The position numbers and the translations under genes are program-made. Below the pieces are notes generated by a model. That model did no database searches. It had not been told where the DNA came from and was given only the letters and a program-made list of their open reading frames with translations. 64,000 nt of DNA from Terriglobus saanensis SP1PR4 (lineage in GTDB: Bacteria; Acidobacteriota; Terriglobia; Terriglobales; Acidobacteriaceae): assembly GCF_000179915.2 (NCBI RefSeq), contig NC_014963.1, forward strand, positions 1,984,001 through 2,048,000, read 5' to 3'. Shown here piece by piece: positions 25,587 to 34,030 of this stretch. How positions within the stretch are numbered: the stretch's first letter is position 1; every line of letters starts with the position of its first letter.

Positions 25587-25937
25587 TTAGCTCATTCTTT
25601 TGATCAGATTCTGCATTGTGCCCAGCGCCGAGAGTAGATTTGCCTGCTCCTCTTCACTGACCTCCTTGATGAGATCGGCGAGCACCTGCACCCTGCGGTT
25701 ACGGCCGTCGAGGAGCAGCCTTTTCCCCTTGATGGTGGCGGAAATATGAATCTGCCGACCGTCGTCTTCGTCTCTCGTTTTCAGAACGAGTGCCTGTTCC
25801 TCCAGGGCGCGGACGATGCGCGTCATCGTCGGCGGACGGACCTGTTCCGCCTCCGCCAGTTTTCCCAGGGTGATAGGTCCGTTGAATACGATCATCGAGA
25901 GTGCCGAAAGGCGTGGTGCGGTTGTTCCGCTCTCCAC
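25587..25937 (-). CDS. MarR-family transcriptional regulator
   Basis: Winged-helix protein: LSALSMIVFNGPITLGKLAE, VRPPTMTRIVRALEEQALV, then the wing KTRDEDDGRQIHIS, all MarR. From the GTG at 25937 the product is 116 residues and lacks the first dimerisation helix. In the same frame the upstream codons do encode one (EELHSTAIHLLRKLRRADV) back to about 26030, but there is no ATG, GTG or TTG there. Translation may start at a rare codon such as the CTG preceded by GCGAGGAC, or the true start has been lost. It is divergent from a VOC gene, with a 13-bp palindrome between them that should be its operator. Confidence 0.85.
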   Translation of the reverse strand: MESGTTAPRLSALSMIVFNGPITLGKLAEAEQVRPPTMTRIVRALEEQALVLKTRDEDDGRQIHISATIKGKRLLLDGRNRRVQVLADLIKEVSEEEQANLLSALGTMQNLIKRMS

Positions 25938-26023
25938 ATCAGCCCGCCGTAGTTTGCGCAGCAGGTGGATGGCGGTGGAATGGAGTTCCTCTGCCAGTTT
26001 CTCAGGATTGGGTTGATTTTTCG

Positions 26024-26052
26024 TTGACAGGTCCTCGCGTTGTTATCATAAT
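26024..26052 (+). promoter_or_regulatory. Sigma-70 promoter of the VOC gene
   Basis: TTGACA (26024-26029), a 17-bp spacer, and CATAAT (26047-26052). This is close to consensus. The palindrome at 26056-26068 covers the expected transcription start. Confidence 0.72.
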
Positions 26053-26055
26053 TCA

Positions 26056-26068
26056 TTAGCAATGCTAA
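26056..26068. promoter_or_regulatory. MarR operator candidate
   Basis: Perfect palindrome TTAGCA-A-TGCTAA, a typical MarR-family site, placed just after the -10 of the VOC gene and in front of the MarR gene. Binding would repress the VOC gene and probably marR too. Confidence 0.7.
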
Positions 26069-26083
26069 CGATTGGAGATTGCT

Positions 26084-26479
26084 ATGACTTTGAAGACGCA
26101 TACAGATGTAGAACTAAAGGAAATCGCGCAGATTGCTTTTACGGTGAATGATCTGGCGGAGGCCAAAACCTTCTATCAGGAGATCCTGGGGCTAAAATTC
26201 CTGTTCGATGCTGGAACGATGGCCTTCTTCCAATGCGGCACGATACGCGTGATGATCGGGCAGGGGGAAAAGCCGTCCGGTTCAGAGGGAACGATCGCTT
26301 ACTTTCGAGTTGCCGATCTTGAAGCGACGTCGAGTTCTTTGGAATCTTGCGGAATTGCATTTCTGCAGAAGCCGCACCTGGTGGCCAGGATGAAGAGCCA
26401 CGATCTCTGGATGGCATTCGTGAAGGACCCGGCGGGCAACACGCTTGGACTTATGAGTGAGTTGGAGAGAGGACAGTAA
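26084..26479 (+). CDS. VOC-family (glyoxalase/dioxygenase fold) protein
   Basis: A 131-residue single-domain VOC protein. The beta-alpha-beta-beta-beta modules are recognised by IAQIAFTVNDLAEAKTFYQE, ILGLKFLFDAGTMAFFQCG and the C-terminal FVKDPAGNTLGLMSE, where the acidic residue near the end would be a metal ligand. The family includes glyoxalase I, antibiotic-binding and dioxygenase proteins, so the substrate cannot be named. ATG at 26084 follows GGAG by 6 nt. Control by the divergent MarR protein suggests detoxification of a small molecule. Confidence 0.85.
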   Translation: MTLKTHTDVELKEIAQIAFTVNDLAEAKTFYQEILGLKFLFDAGTMAFFQCGTIRVMIGQGEKPSGSEGTIAYFRVADLEATSSSLESCGIAFLQKPHLVARMKSHDLWMAFVKDPAGNTLGLMSELERGQ

Positions 26480-26497
26480 ATTCAGAAGCTGTCGGGT

Positions 26498-26533
26498 GCC
26501 CCATTTCATCGCAGTTTTATCGCGATGAGTGGG
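26498..26533 (+). repeat. Post-stop hairpin repeat, plus-strand copy (CATCGC variant)
   Basis: GCCCCATTTCATCGC ... GCGATGAGTGGG forms an imperfect hairpin starting 18 bp after the VOC stop codon. It is the plus-strand relative of the element at 26568-26627 and sits back to back with it in the gap between two convergent genes. Confidence 0.6.
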
Positions 26534-26567
26534 TAATGAGCGAAGCGCATCCCTTTGCAATCTGTTG

Positions 26568-26627
26568 GTACGCTCCGCGCGACCCCACCCTTTGCGGGGT
26601 AAAGCTGCGCAAAGAATGGGGCACGGG
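26568..26627 (-). repeat. Post-stop hairpin repeat, copy A
   Basis: Reads CGCGACCCCACCCTTTGC ... GCGCAAAGAATGGGGCAC on the plus strand; the arms CCCCACCCTTTGC and GCAAAGAATGGGG pair. It ends 1 bp from the stop codon of the aldo/keto reductase gene (minus strand). Related copies are at 49671-49737, 57567-57628 and 59801-59863. Confidence 0.75.
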
Positions 26628-26628
26628 G

Positions 26629-27579
26629 TTATGGATGCTCAGCCAGGAAGGTATCAATCTGTGCGAGTTCGTCGGTTGAAAGACGAAACCCGCTATGAGT
26701 GACGATCTGTTCGACCTGCTGAGCGTTCCGGCCACCGACGATGGAAGCGGTGACGGCTGGATTGCGCTGGGTCCAGGCAATCGCGACGACACCGGCAGGG
26801 ACGTTGTGGCCCGCGCCAATTTGCTTCAGTAAATCGGCGATGGCCAGGTTACGCGTGATCTGTGGCTCCTGATAATTCTTGGCCCGCTTGCGGAAGTCGT
26901 CTTCCGGAAAGGCGGCGATGCGCTCGCGCGTCATGGCCCCGGTCAGCAGGCCGGAGTGCATGGGAGCATAGGCGATGGTGCCGATGTTGTGTACGGCGGA
27001 GTAGGGAAGGACTTCCGCCTCAATGGCGCGGTTGATCATGGAGTAGGGCGGCTGGTTAGACGTAATCGGCGCGATTTTGCCTACGAGTTCCATCTGTGCA
27101 GCGGAGAAGTTGGAGACGCCTATCCAGCGGACTTTGCCTTCCTGCTGAAGTTTGGCCATGGTGCTCCAGGCTTCTGAGATCTGTTCCTCGGGCTTGGGCC
27201 AATGCATCTGGTAGAGATCGATGGTGTCGGTCTGAAGGCGGCGGAGACTGTTTTCCAATTCCTGCCGAATCTGCGATAGGTCGTTGTGGATCTCTCCTGC
27301 TTCATCCCACAGAAGACTGCACTTGGTGAAGACATAGGGCTTGTTGGAATGGCCTTTGAGAGCGCGGGCGACGACCTCTTCCGAGTGGCCGAGGCCATAG
27401 GCGGGAGCGGTGTCGATCCAGTTGACGCCGAGGTCAATGGCCTTGTGAATGGCGGCGATCGAGTCGTTATCATCCTGCGGACCCCAGCTGATCTTCGAGC
27501 CGGGCCCGCCGATGGCCCATGCTCCCAGGCCGATAGTGCTGATCTCCATGTCACTGTTGCCGAGACGTTTTTTCTGCAT
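26629..27579 (-). CDS. Aldo/keto reductase
   Basis: NADPH-dependent oxidoreductase with a TIM-barrel fold, 316 residues. The catalytic tetrad is visible: Asp and Tyr in NWIDTAPAYGLGHSEEVV, Lys in VFTKCSLLWDE, His in LYQMHWPKPE. It begins KRLGNSDMEISTIGLGAWAI, and the C-terminal cofactor region includes ASIVGGRNAQQVEQIV. The substrate is unknown. It is the last gene of a minus-strand run after malate synthase (23-bp gap), which suggests a role in the same carbon route or simple co-expression. Confidence 0.92.
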   Translation of the reverse strand: MQKKRLGNSDMEISTIGLGAWAIGGPGSKISWGPQDDNDSIAAIHKAIDLGVNWIDTAPAYGLGHSEEVVARALKGHSNKPYVFTKCSLLWDEAGEIHNDLSQIRQELENSLRRLQTDTIDLYQMHWPKPEEQISEAWSTMAKLQQEGKVRWIGVSNFSAAQMELVGKIAPITSNQPPYSMINRAIEAEVLPYSAVHNIGTIAYAPMHSGLLTGAMTRERIAAFPEDDFRKRAKNYQEPQITRNLAIADLLKQIGAGHNVPAGVVAIAWTQRNPAVTASIVGGRNAQQVEQIVTHSGFRLSTDELAQIDTFLAEHP

Positions 27580-27602
27580 TGCGAAAAGCTCCTGGGGTTT
27601 GC

Positions 27603-29213
27603 CTAAGCGGTGGCGAAGGTCTCTTCCTTCATGATGCGGTCGTAGGCGGGGAGGGTAAGAAAGTCTGTGAAGGTATCCGAGCGGACGAGTTGGCGCATCA
27701 GTTCTGCTGCCTTTTCGTAGGCGGCCATGCGCTGATCATCGACCTTTTCGCGGGCTGCGGTGAGTTCGGAGTCGATAACTCCGCCGACCATGTCGGCTGT
27801 CACGGAGCGGCCATCGTCCAGCTTGGCGTTGTGGTGGACCCACTGCCAGAGCTGAGCGCGGCTGATCTCCGCCGTGGCGGCGTCTTCCATCAGATTGAAG
27901 AGAGGAACGCAGCCGATGCCGCGCATCCAGGCTTCGAGATAGCCGAGACCCACGGCGACGTTCTGCCGAACGCCTGCTTCGGAGATGGTTCCTTCGGGAA
28001 TGCGGAGAAGATCTGCTGCTGTCACGGTGTAGTCGTCGAGCTGCTTCGAGATCTGGTTCGGTCCGGGCATCAGGCGGTCAAAGACCTCAAGCGCAATAGG
28101 CACAAGGCCGGGATGAGCGACCCATGTGCCGTCGTGGCCGTCGGAGGCTTCGCGTTCCTTGTCGGCGCGAACCTGAGCAAGGGCGCGGTCATTCGCTTCT
28201 GCGTCGGACTTAATCGGGATGAAGGCGCTCATGCCACCCATGGCGTGGATCTGGCGGTGGTGGCAGGTTTTGATGGCGAGCTTTGAGTAGCTGCGCATGA
28301 AGTGGGTGGTCATGGTGACCTGTCCACGGTCGGGGAGGACGATGCTTTTATCCCCGGAGAGCTTTTTGATAAAGCTGAAGATATAGTCCCAGCGGCCGCA
28401 GTTGAGGCCAGCGGAATGGTCGCGGAGCTCGTAGAGGATTTCGTCCATCTCGAAGGTGGCAAGGATGGTCTCGATGAGGACCGTAGCGCGGATGGAGCCC
28501 TGCTCTACGCCAAGCTGCTCCTGGGCGCGGACGAAGATATCGTTCCAAAGGCGTGCTTCTCGATGCGACTCTATCTTGGGCAGGTAGAAATACGGTCCGC
28601 TGCCACGCGAAAGAAGTTCTTTCGCATTGTGGAAGAAGTAAAGACCGAAATCGAAGATGGAACCGGACATCGGTTCGCCGTCAACGAGCATATGCTGCTC
28701 TTCGAGGTGCCAGCCACGCGCGCGGATGAAGAGGACAGCCGGATTTTCTTTCAGCGCGTACTGTTTGCCGGTCTTCTCGTCCGAGAAGGTGATGGTACGA
28801 CGCACGGCGTCGCGGAGATTGATCTGGCCGTCGAGGACGTTACTCCAGGTGGGCGTCGTGGAGTCTTCAAAGTCCGCCATGAAGACCTTCGCTCCGCAGT
28901 TGAGGGCGTTGATGATCATCTTGCGATCGACAGGGCCGGTAATCTCTACGCGACGGTCCTGCAGATCGGCAGGGATGGGCGCAGCCTTCCAGTCCCCGGC
29001 GCGAATGTCTGCAGTCTCCGGAAGAAAATCGGGGAGAATGCCTGCATCGATCTTCTTCTGGCGTTCGATGCGTGCGGCAAGAAGCTCTTTCCGCTTGCCG
29101 TTATAGAGGCGCTGCAGATCCGCAAGAAATGCGATGGACTCGGGGGTGAGAATCTCATTCCATGCGCCGGTGATGGGAGCTTTGAACTCCACTCCGTCCA
29201 GATGGGTTGGCAT
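27603..29213 (-). CDS. aceB: Malate synthase A
   Basis: Condenses glyoxylate with acetyl-CoA to malate in the glyoxylate bypass, cytoplasmic. The 536 residues match the A-type length. Recognised stretches are VFMADFEDSTTPTWSN, FYLPKIESHREARLWN, RATVLIETILATFEMDEIL and GLNCGRWDYIFSFIKK, containing the Mg-binding Glu and Asp and the active-site Arg region. The start has a strong AGGAG. No isocitrate lyase gene is in the window. It lies 18 bp after a hydratase gene and 23 bp before an aldo/keto reductase gene, so this is probably a three-gene operon. Confidence 0.96.
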   Translation of the reverse strand: MPTHLDGVEFKAPITGAWNEILTPESIAFLADLQRLYNGKRKELLAARIERQKKIDAGILPDFLPETADIRAGDWKAAPIPADLQDRRVEITGPVDRKMIINALNCGAKVFMADFEDSTTPTWSNVLDGQINLRDAVRRTITFSDEKTGKQYALKENPAVLFIRARGWHLEEQHMLVDGEPMSGSIFDFGLYFFHNAKELLSRGSGPYFYLPKIESHREARLWNDIFVRAQEQLGVEQGSIRATVLIETILATFEMDEILYELRDHSAGLNCGRWDYIFSFIKKLSGDKSIVLPDRGQVTMTTHFMRSYSKLAIKTCHHRQIHAMGGMSAFIPIKSDAEANDRALAQVRADKEREASDGHDGTWVAHPGLVPIALEVFDRLMPGPNQISKQLDDYTVTAADLLRIPEGTISEAGVRQNVAVGLGYLEAWMRGIGCVPLFNLMEDAATAEISRAQLWQWVHHNAKLDDGRSVTADMVGGVIDSELTAAREKVDDQRMAAYEKAAELMRQLVRSDTFTDFLTLPAYDRIMKEETFATA

Positions 29214-29231
29214 TTGTTTTCTCCTGAAGTT

Positions 29232-30005
29232 TTATGCGAACTGCAGGCTGACGTGGCCTGCATGGGTGAATTGCACATCGATCTTTGCGCCTGGCTGGAC
29301 CCAGGTCGCTCCGGTCCAGCTACCGGTGGTGATCCAGTCCCCCTTGTGGAGGCCGCCGGTACGGGCGGATCCTTCGTTGACGAGATGCAGCATGAGGCGA
29401 AGGAGGTCGGTCCCGCCGGGGTTGGAGGCGGTGCGTTCCATCTCGATTTTGCCGTCGATGGCCAGGGTCACGCTCTCCTTGCTCCAATCAATGGTCTGCC
29501 AGTTGGCGATCGTGGGGCCGGGGACGAAGCCGCCGTGCATCTGCATATCGCTGAACATCGCCATACGAGGCGCGGTACGTGGGTCTTCCAGACCGGCTTC
29601 GAGGACTTCGATGGCGGGATGCGCGCTGGCGATGGCCGCAATCACCTCTTCGCGGGTGTAAGGCTCGGGGCGTAGCGGAAGATCCTGGCCGATCAGGAAG
29701 GAGATCTCTGCCTCGACGCCGCGGAGTCGGTGGCGAGCGTCCGAGAGGATGCTCGCGTTCTCTTTCATCCAGGCCTTGGGCATGGGGGCGAAAAAGGGAG
29801 TATCCGTAGCCGAGGGTGCGCCGACCTTCCAGCCGCCGTTGGGGCCGAAGGTGGGAGCGATGGAGTCCTGAATGAAGTAGGCCTCATCCAGCGTCTGGGG
29901 CGTGTGGGCTTCGTGGACCGAAGCGAGTGGTTTGCCGTGTTGGCGGGCTTCGCGCAGGGCGTCTGCAACGCTGGTAAGTTCTTTCTTTCTTTCGTCCGAA
30001 AACAT
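29232..30005 (-). CDS. 2-keto-4-pentenoate hydratase-like protein (MhpD/fumarylacetoacetase superfamily)
   Basis: A 257-residue member of the hydratase/decarboxylase family acting on 2-keto-4-pentenoate-type acids. Features are AYFIQDSIAPTFGPNGGWKVG, the acidic motif GVEAEISFLIGQDLPLR (metal-binding Glu residues) and the C-terminal GDWITTGSWTGATWVQPGAK. In aromatic meta-cleavage pathways it feeds pyruvate and an aldehyde into central metabolism. No aldolase or dehydrogenase partner is nearby, and it leads the malate synthase operon, so its substrate here may differ. The precise reaction is uncertain. Confidence 0.85.
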   Translation of the reverse strand: MFSDERKKELTSVADALREARQHGKPLASVHEAHTPQTLDEAYFIQDSIAPTFGPNGGWKVGAPSATDTPFFAPMPKAWMKENASILSDARHRLRGVEAEISFLIGQDLPLRPEPYTREEVIAAIASAHPAIEVLEAGLEDPRTAPRMAMFSDMQMHGGFVPGPTIANWQTIDWSKESVTLAIDGKIEMERTASNPGGTDLLRLMLHLVNEGSARTGGLHKGDWITTGSWTGATWVQPGAKIDVQFTHAGHVSLQFA

Positions 30006-30150
30006 AAATCGAATCCTCGCCGCTGATTGCGTCGCCTTACAGTCTGGCTTAGAGAAAGGGGATGCGCAACCTATGGTGTGTGAAAGTGAGAGGAAAAGAG
30101 ATTCGAAGACACGATGAGTGGCGTCATATCATTGCAGGTTAGGAGCACTC

Positions 30151-31116
30151 ATGCTTATCGGAAAGTCCCCCGAATTCAAATCATCCGAGATTACGCCACG
30201 CGAACGATTTCTCAATCGCCGCAATCTCATCTTCGGAGGTCTCGCGGCGGCGGGTGCAGCCTACGAGCTGCGGCACGGCCTGCCACCCTACGTTTCGACG
30301 GGCGTGGTGCAGGCCTCGAACAAGCTGCCAACAGTTCAGAGCCAATATACGGTTCCCGAAGCTCCGACCCCGAAGCAGAAGGCGATCACGTACAACAACT
30401 TTTATGAATACGGGACAGGCAAGTCCGATCCCTCGCACTATGCGAAGAACCTGCGCACCCGTCCGTGGACGATCTCCATCGAAGGCAAGGTGCAAAAGCC
30501 TCTGACCTTCGACATCGATCAGCTGGCAGGCTACCGTCCACTGGAGGACCGCACCTATCGCTTCCGCTGCGTGGAAGCGTGGAGCATGGTGATTCCGTGG
30601 GTCGGATACTCTCTTTCGGAGCTCATCAAGGCATGTAACCCTCTGCCAAGCGCGAAGTACGTGCAGTTCCTGTCGCTCGACGATCACAAGCAGCAGCCGG
30701 AGCGTCCGGACAGCTATGACTGGCCGTACAGCGAAGGTCTGCGCATGGACGAGGCGATGCACCCTCTGACGCTGCTCACCTTTGGCGCGTATGGCGAGAC
30801 GCTGGAGAACCAGCAGGGCGCGCCGGTTCGGATTATTGTCCCGTGGAAGTATGGCTTCAAGTCGGCAAAGTCGATCGTCAAGATCCGCTTCCTCGACAAG
30901 CAGCCGCCAACCACTTGGAACGATCAGGCCCCCAGCGAGTACGGCTTTTACTCCAACGTGAACCCGAACCACAGTCATCCACGCTGGAGCCAGAGCCAGG
31001 AGCGTCATATCGATGCTGCGCTGTTTCCTCGCACCATCAAGACGCTTCCGTTCAACGGATATGCGGACCAGGTGGCGAGCCTGTATAACGGCATGGACTT
31101 GAATAAAAACTTTTAG
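30151..31116 (+). CDS. msrP: Protein-methionine-sulfoxide reductase, molybdopterin catalytic subunit
   Basis: Periplasmic MsrP (YedY) of about 321 residues. It has a twin-arginine region (RFLNRRNLIFGGLAAAGAAY) for export with the cofactor in place. The sulfite-oxidase fold shows YRFRCVEAWSMVIPWVGYSL, whose Cys is the Mo ligand, and later QQGAPVRIIVPWKYGFKSAK. It repairs oxidised methionine in envelope proteins using electrons from MsrQ. The ATG at 30151, with TAGGAG just upstream, was preferred to the open frame beginning at 30118. msrQ follows 14 bp later. Confidence 0.95.
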   Translation: MLIGKSPEFKSSEITPRERFLNRRNLIFGGLAAAGAAYELRHGLPPYVSTGVVQASNKLPTVQSQYTVPEAPTPKQKAITYNNFYEYGTGKSDPSHYAKNLRTRPWTISIEGKVQKPLTFDIDQLAGYRPLEDRTYRFRCVEAWSMVIPWVGYSLSELIKACNPLPSAKYVQFLSLDDHKQQPERPDSYDWPYSEGLRMDEAMHPLTLLTFGAYGETLENQQGAPVRIIVPWKYGFKSAKSIVKIRFLDKQPPTTWNDQAPSEYGFYSNVNPNHSHPRWSQSQERHIDAALFPRTIKTLPFNGYADQVASLYNGMDLNKNF

Positions 31117-31130
31117 CTCGCCAAGGAACG

Positions 31131-31829
31131 ATGAACAACAACGCGATCCGTCTTCTGAAGCCTCTGGTTTTTCTGTTCTGCTTGCTTCCAGTGGCTGCGC
31201 TTGTGCGACAGGCACAGCAGGGAAACCTCGGCGCCGACCCGGTCGCCCACATCACGCACTTTACGGGCAACTGGGCGATGTACATGCTGCTGCTGTCGCT
31301 GGCGATTACACCGGTGCGGCGGATCTCGTCGAAGCTGGCTTGGCTGATCCGGTTTCGCCGAATGCTTGGCCTTTACGCATTCTTCTATGCCACGCTGCAC
31401 TTGGCGACGTATGTCTTTCTCTTCTCCGGCTTCGACATTGCGGGAGCGTTCAGTAATCTGCGAATCCATGATTTCCATGGGATTGCGGAGCAGTGGCGGG
31501 CCGTCTGGCCGGTCATGGTGACCGATATCCAGAAGCGGCGCTTCATCCAGGTCGGCCTGCTAGCGTGGTTCATTCTGTTCCTGTTGGCGATTACTTCTCC
31601 GCAGTGGGTGATGCGGAAGATGGGTGGAAAGCCCTGGCAGACGCTGCATCGCTCTGTTTATGCGGCTGCGGTGCTGGCGGTCATCCATTTTGCGTGGACG
31701 CTGAAAAAGGGCAATCTGGAGTGGTGGAAAGACGGCCTGGTGCTGGCGATTCTGCTCGGTCTGCGCATCCTTTGGTCGCTGCAAAAGCGTTTTGCTCAGG
31801 GAAGGCCTAAAGTAGCCGTATCACGTTAG
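31131..31829 (+). CDS. msrQ: Heme-binding membrane subunit of the MsrPQ system
   Basis: A 232-residue inner-membrane ferric-reductase-like protein with about six helices (ALRQ-rich start, MYMLLLSLAITPVRRI, LGLYAFFYATLHLATYVFLF, VGLLAWFILFLLAITS, YAAAVLAVIHFAWTL). Histidines in TLHLATY and AVIHFAW fit the heme b ligands. It passes electrons from the respiratory chain to MsrP. Adjacent and downstream of msrP, as in most bacteria. Confidence 0.94.
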   Translation: MNNNAIRLLKPLVFLFCLLPVAALVRQAQQGNLGADPVAHITHFTGNWAMYMLLLSLAITPVRRISSKLAWLIRFRRMLGLYAFFYATLHLATYVFLFSGFDIAGAFSNLRIHDFHGIAEQWRAVWPVMVTDIQKRRFIQVGLLAWFILFLLAITSPQWVMRKMGGKPWQTLHRSVYAAAVLAVIHFAWTLKKGNLEWWKDGLVLAILLGLRILWSLQKRFAQGRPKVAVSR

Positions 31830-31894
31830 GCGCAACTTCTCTCCTTGGGATCGCGTCTTTACCGTGGACTCGCCCATGGGCGACAGGAGTTTGC

Positions 31895-34030
31895 ATGCGC
31901 CTTCGGTCCGCCAGTAGATTCGTACTTCTCGGCACGATGATCGCGGTCTCAGCCCATGCGGCGGAGCGTAAGCCGAAGGCCAAGGTCAAAGTACAGGCCG
32001 TTGCAAGCGCTCCGCTCTCTGCGCGAGAGAGGGCATCGCAGTTTCTGGATCGCTTCACCTTTGGAGTGAGGCCGGGCGAGGTGGAGAAATTGGTAGCTGC
32101 GGGGCCAGATGGTCCCGACAAGTGGTTCGAGCAGCAGCTCAAACCAGCGGCGATTCCGGATGGCGATCTTGAACGAAGGCTGCGCGACTATCCCACGCTC
32201 AACATGACGTCGCCACAGGTGCTGGCAACTTTCCCGGATCGCGGAACGATTACCCGCATCGCAGACGGCAAGGCGCAGCCTCCAACCGATCCCCAGCTCG
32301 CCGCAGTCTATGAGGTGCAGCTTTACAAACTGCAACTCGAACGCGATGCCAAACGTACGGCGCAACTCAATGCAGCGGCTGCCGCCCCGGCGGGGACGGT
32401 AGATCCGCAGAAAGAGATCGACAAGGCCACAGCATCGCGCATCGCCGGGCAGCTTTTCTCTCTTCCCAAGGGGGAGCGGATGAAGGCGCTGCTGGCCCTG
32501 CCGGTTGCGGACCGCGCCGCCTTTACCTTGAATGTCGCGGGACAGCAGAAGACCACGCTCATGGCGGACTTTACTCCACGCGAGCGCGAGTACTTCAACT
32601 GCATGGCGGCCGGTGTCGGGCCCAGCTACCTGGCCCTGAACGAACTGACGCAGGCACGCATTTTGCGGGACATCCTCTCCGAACGCCAGTTGCAGGCGGT
32701 TATGGCGGATTTCTGGTTCAACCACTTCAATATCTACGCTCCGAAAGACTCCGACCAGTGGTACACGACGGCCTACGAGCGGGACGTCATCCGCAAGAAC
32801 GCTCTGGGTAAGTTCAGTGACCTGCTCATGGCCACGGCCACGAGCCCGGCGATGCTGGTCTATCTCGATAACTGGCTTTCCATAGGACCCAACTCACCCG
32901 CAAATGGTGGAAACAACGCGAATGGCAAACGGGGCAATCGCGGACTGAATGAGAACTATGCACGCGAGGTGATGGAGCTTCATACGCTCTCGGTGAATGG
33001 CGGTTACTCCCAGGCGGATGTCACCAGCCTGGCGGCGGTGCTTACGGGCTGGTCGGTCGATCATCCAGAGCTTGCTGGACCGTATCTCTTCGACCCGAAG
33101 AAGCATGAACCCGGACCAAAGCAGTGGCTGGGGCAGACCATTCCGGCAGGTGAGGCAGATGAGGGTACAACGGCGCTCAAGGCGCTGGCAGCGAGCCCGA
33201 AGACCGCTCACTTCATCGCGTGGAAGCTCGCGCAGCGCTTCCTTGCAGACGATCCTCCGGCACCTGCCGTCGACCGCATCGCCCAGACCTACATGAGCAC
33301 GGACGGAGACATTCGTGCCATGCTGCGAACGCTGGTGCAGTCGCCGGAGTTCAACTCTCGCAAGTACTTCCGGAACAAGGTGAAGACGCCGGTGGAGTTT
33401 GTCGCGTCGACCTTTCGCACCACGGCGACCGATCCAACGAACCCCGGCGTGATAGTCCAGTCGATCGACCGAATGGGTATGGGGCTCTATCGCGCTCTTC
33501 CACCGACGGGCTATTACATTACGGCAGACAAGTGGATGAACACCGGCGCTCTGCTGGACCGTCTGAACTTCGCCCTGATGCTTACGGCCGGGAAGTTCGG
33601 TGGACAGCGCTTCGATTCGTCGCGTCTGCTCGCGCTGGGGCTGATGTCTCAACCCGCAGGGACGACCCCATCCACCATCGCCTCGCGCGCAAGTGTAAAG
33701 GCCGCACCATTGAACGGGGCACCGTCCGCCGCCAAGGTGCGTGAAGTACGCATTTCACAGCGGACTTCAGATTCTGAGATGGAAGACGCTGCAACGCCCG
33801 GCATCACTGCAGCCACTGGCGCAAGTTCCGTAGCTACGGGAACCGGGGCAGAACTGGCTCTTTCCGTTCTGGAGACTACGCTGGTCGGTGGAGAGGTTTC
33901 GGCGCAGACGAATGGCCTTATCCTGCAGCAGCTGCATCAATCTGCATCAGCAGGCGCGGCCAACTCGGCGTCCACGCTCGATATGCTGACGGCGCTGGTT
34001 CTAGGAGCGCCGGAGTTTCAACTACGCTGA
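31895..34030 (+). CDS. DUF1800 family exported protein
   Basis: A 711-residue protein with a signal peptide (SASRFVLLGTMIAVSAHAA). DUF1800 is recognised by RASQFLDRFTFGVRPGEVEK, FWFNHFNIYAPKDSDQWY, NENYAREVMELHTLSVNGGY and LAAVLTGWSV. A low-complexity Ala/Ser/Thr insertion occupies about residues 590-680. The biochemical function of the family is not known; members usually stand beside a DUF1501 gene, which is absent here. Its 3' end overlaps a convergent peroxiredoxin gene by 13 bp. Confidence 0.9.
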   Translation: MRLRSASRFVLLGTMIAVSAHAAERKPKAKVKVQAVASAPLSARERASQFLDRFTFGVRPGEVEKLVAAGPDGPDKWFEQQLKPAAIPDGDLERRLRDYPTLNMTSPQVLATFPDRGTITRIADGKAQPPTDPQLAAVYEVQLYKLQLERDAKRTAQLNAAAAAPAGTVDPQKEIDKATASRIAGQLFSLPKGERMKALLALPVADRAAFTLNVAGQQKTTLMADFTPREREYFNCMAAGVGPSYLALNELTQARILRDILSERQLQAVMADFWFNHFNIYAPKDSDQWYTTAYERDVIRKNALGKFSDLLMATATSPAMLVYLDNWLSIGPNSPANGGNNANGKRGNRGLNENYAREVMELHTLSVNGGYSQADVTSLAAVLTGWSVDHPELAGPYLFDPKKHEPGPKQWLGQTIPAGEADEGTTALKALAASPKTAHFIAWKLAQRFLADDPPAPAVDRIAQTYMSTDGDIRAMLRTLVQSPEFNSRKYFRNKVKTPVEFVASTFRTTATDPTNPGVIVQSIDRMGMGLYRALPPTGYYITADKWMNTGALLDRLNFALMLTAGKFGGQRFDSSRLLALGLMSQPAGTTPSTIASRASVKAAPLNGAPSAAKVREVRISQRTSDSEMEDAATPGITAATGASSVATGTGAELALSVLETTLVGGEVSAQTNGLILQQLHQSASAGAANSASTLDMLTALVLGAPEFQLR

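Noticed and set aside
28302-29675. 457-codon plus-strand frame opposite malate synthase and the hydratase
   Set aside because: Spans two real genes on the other strand and has no recognisable domain.
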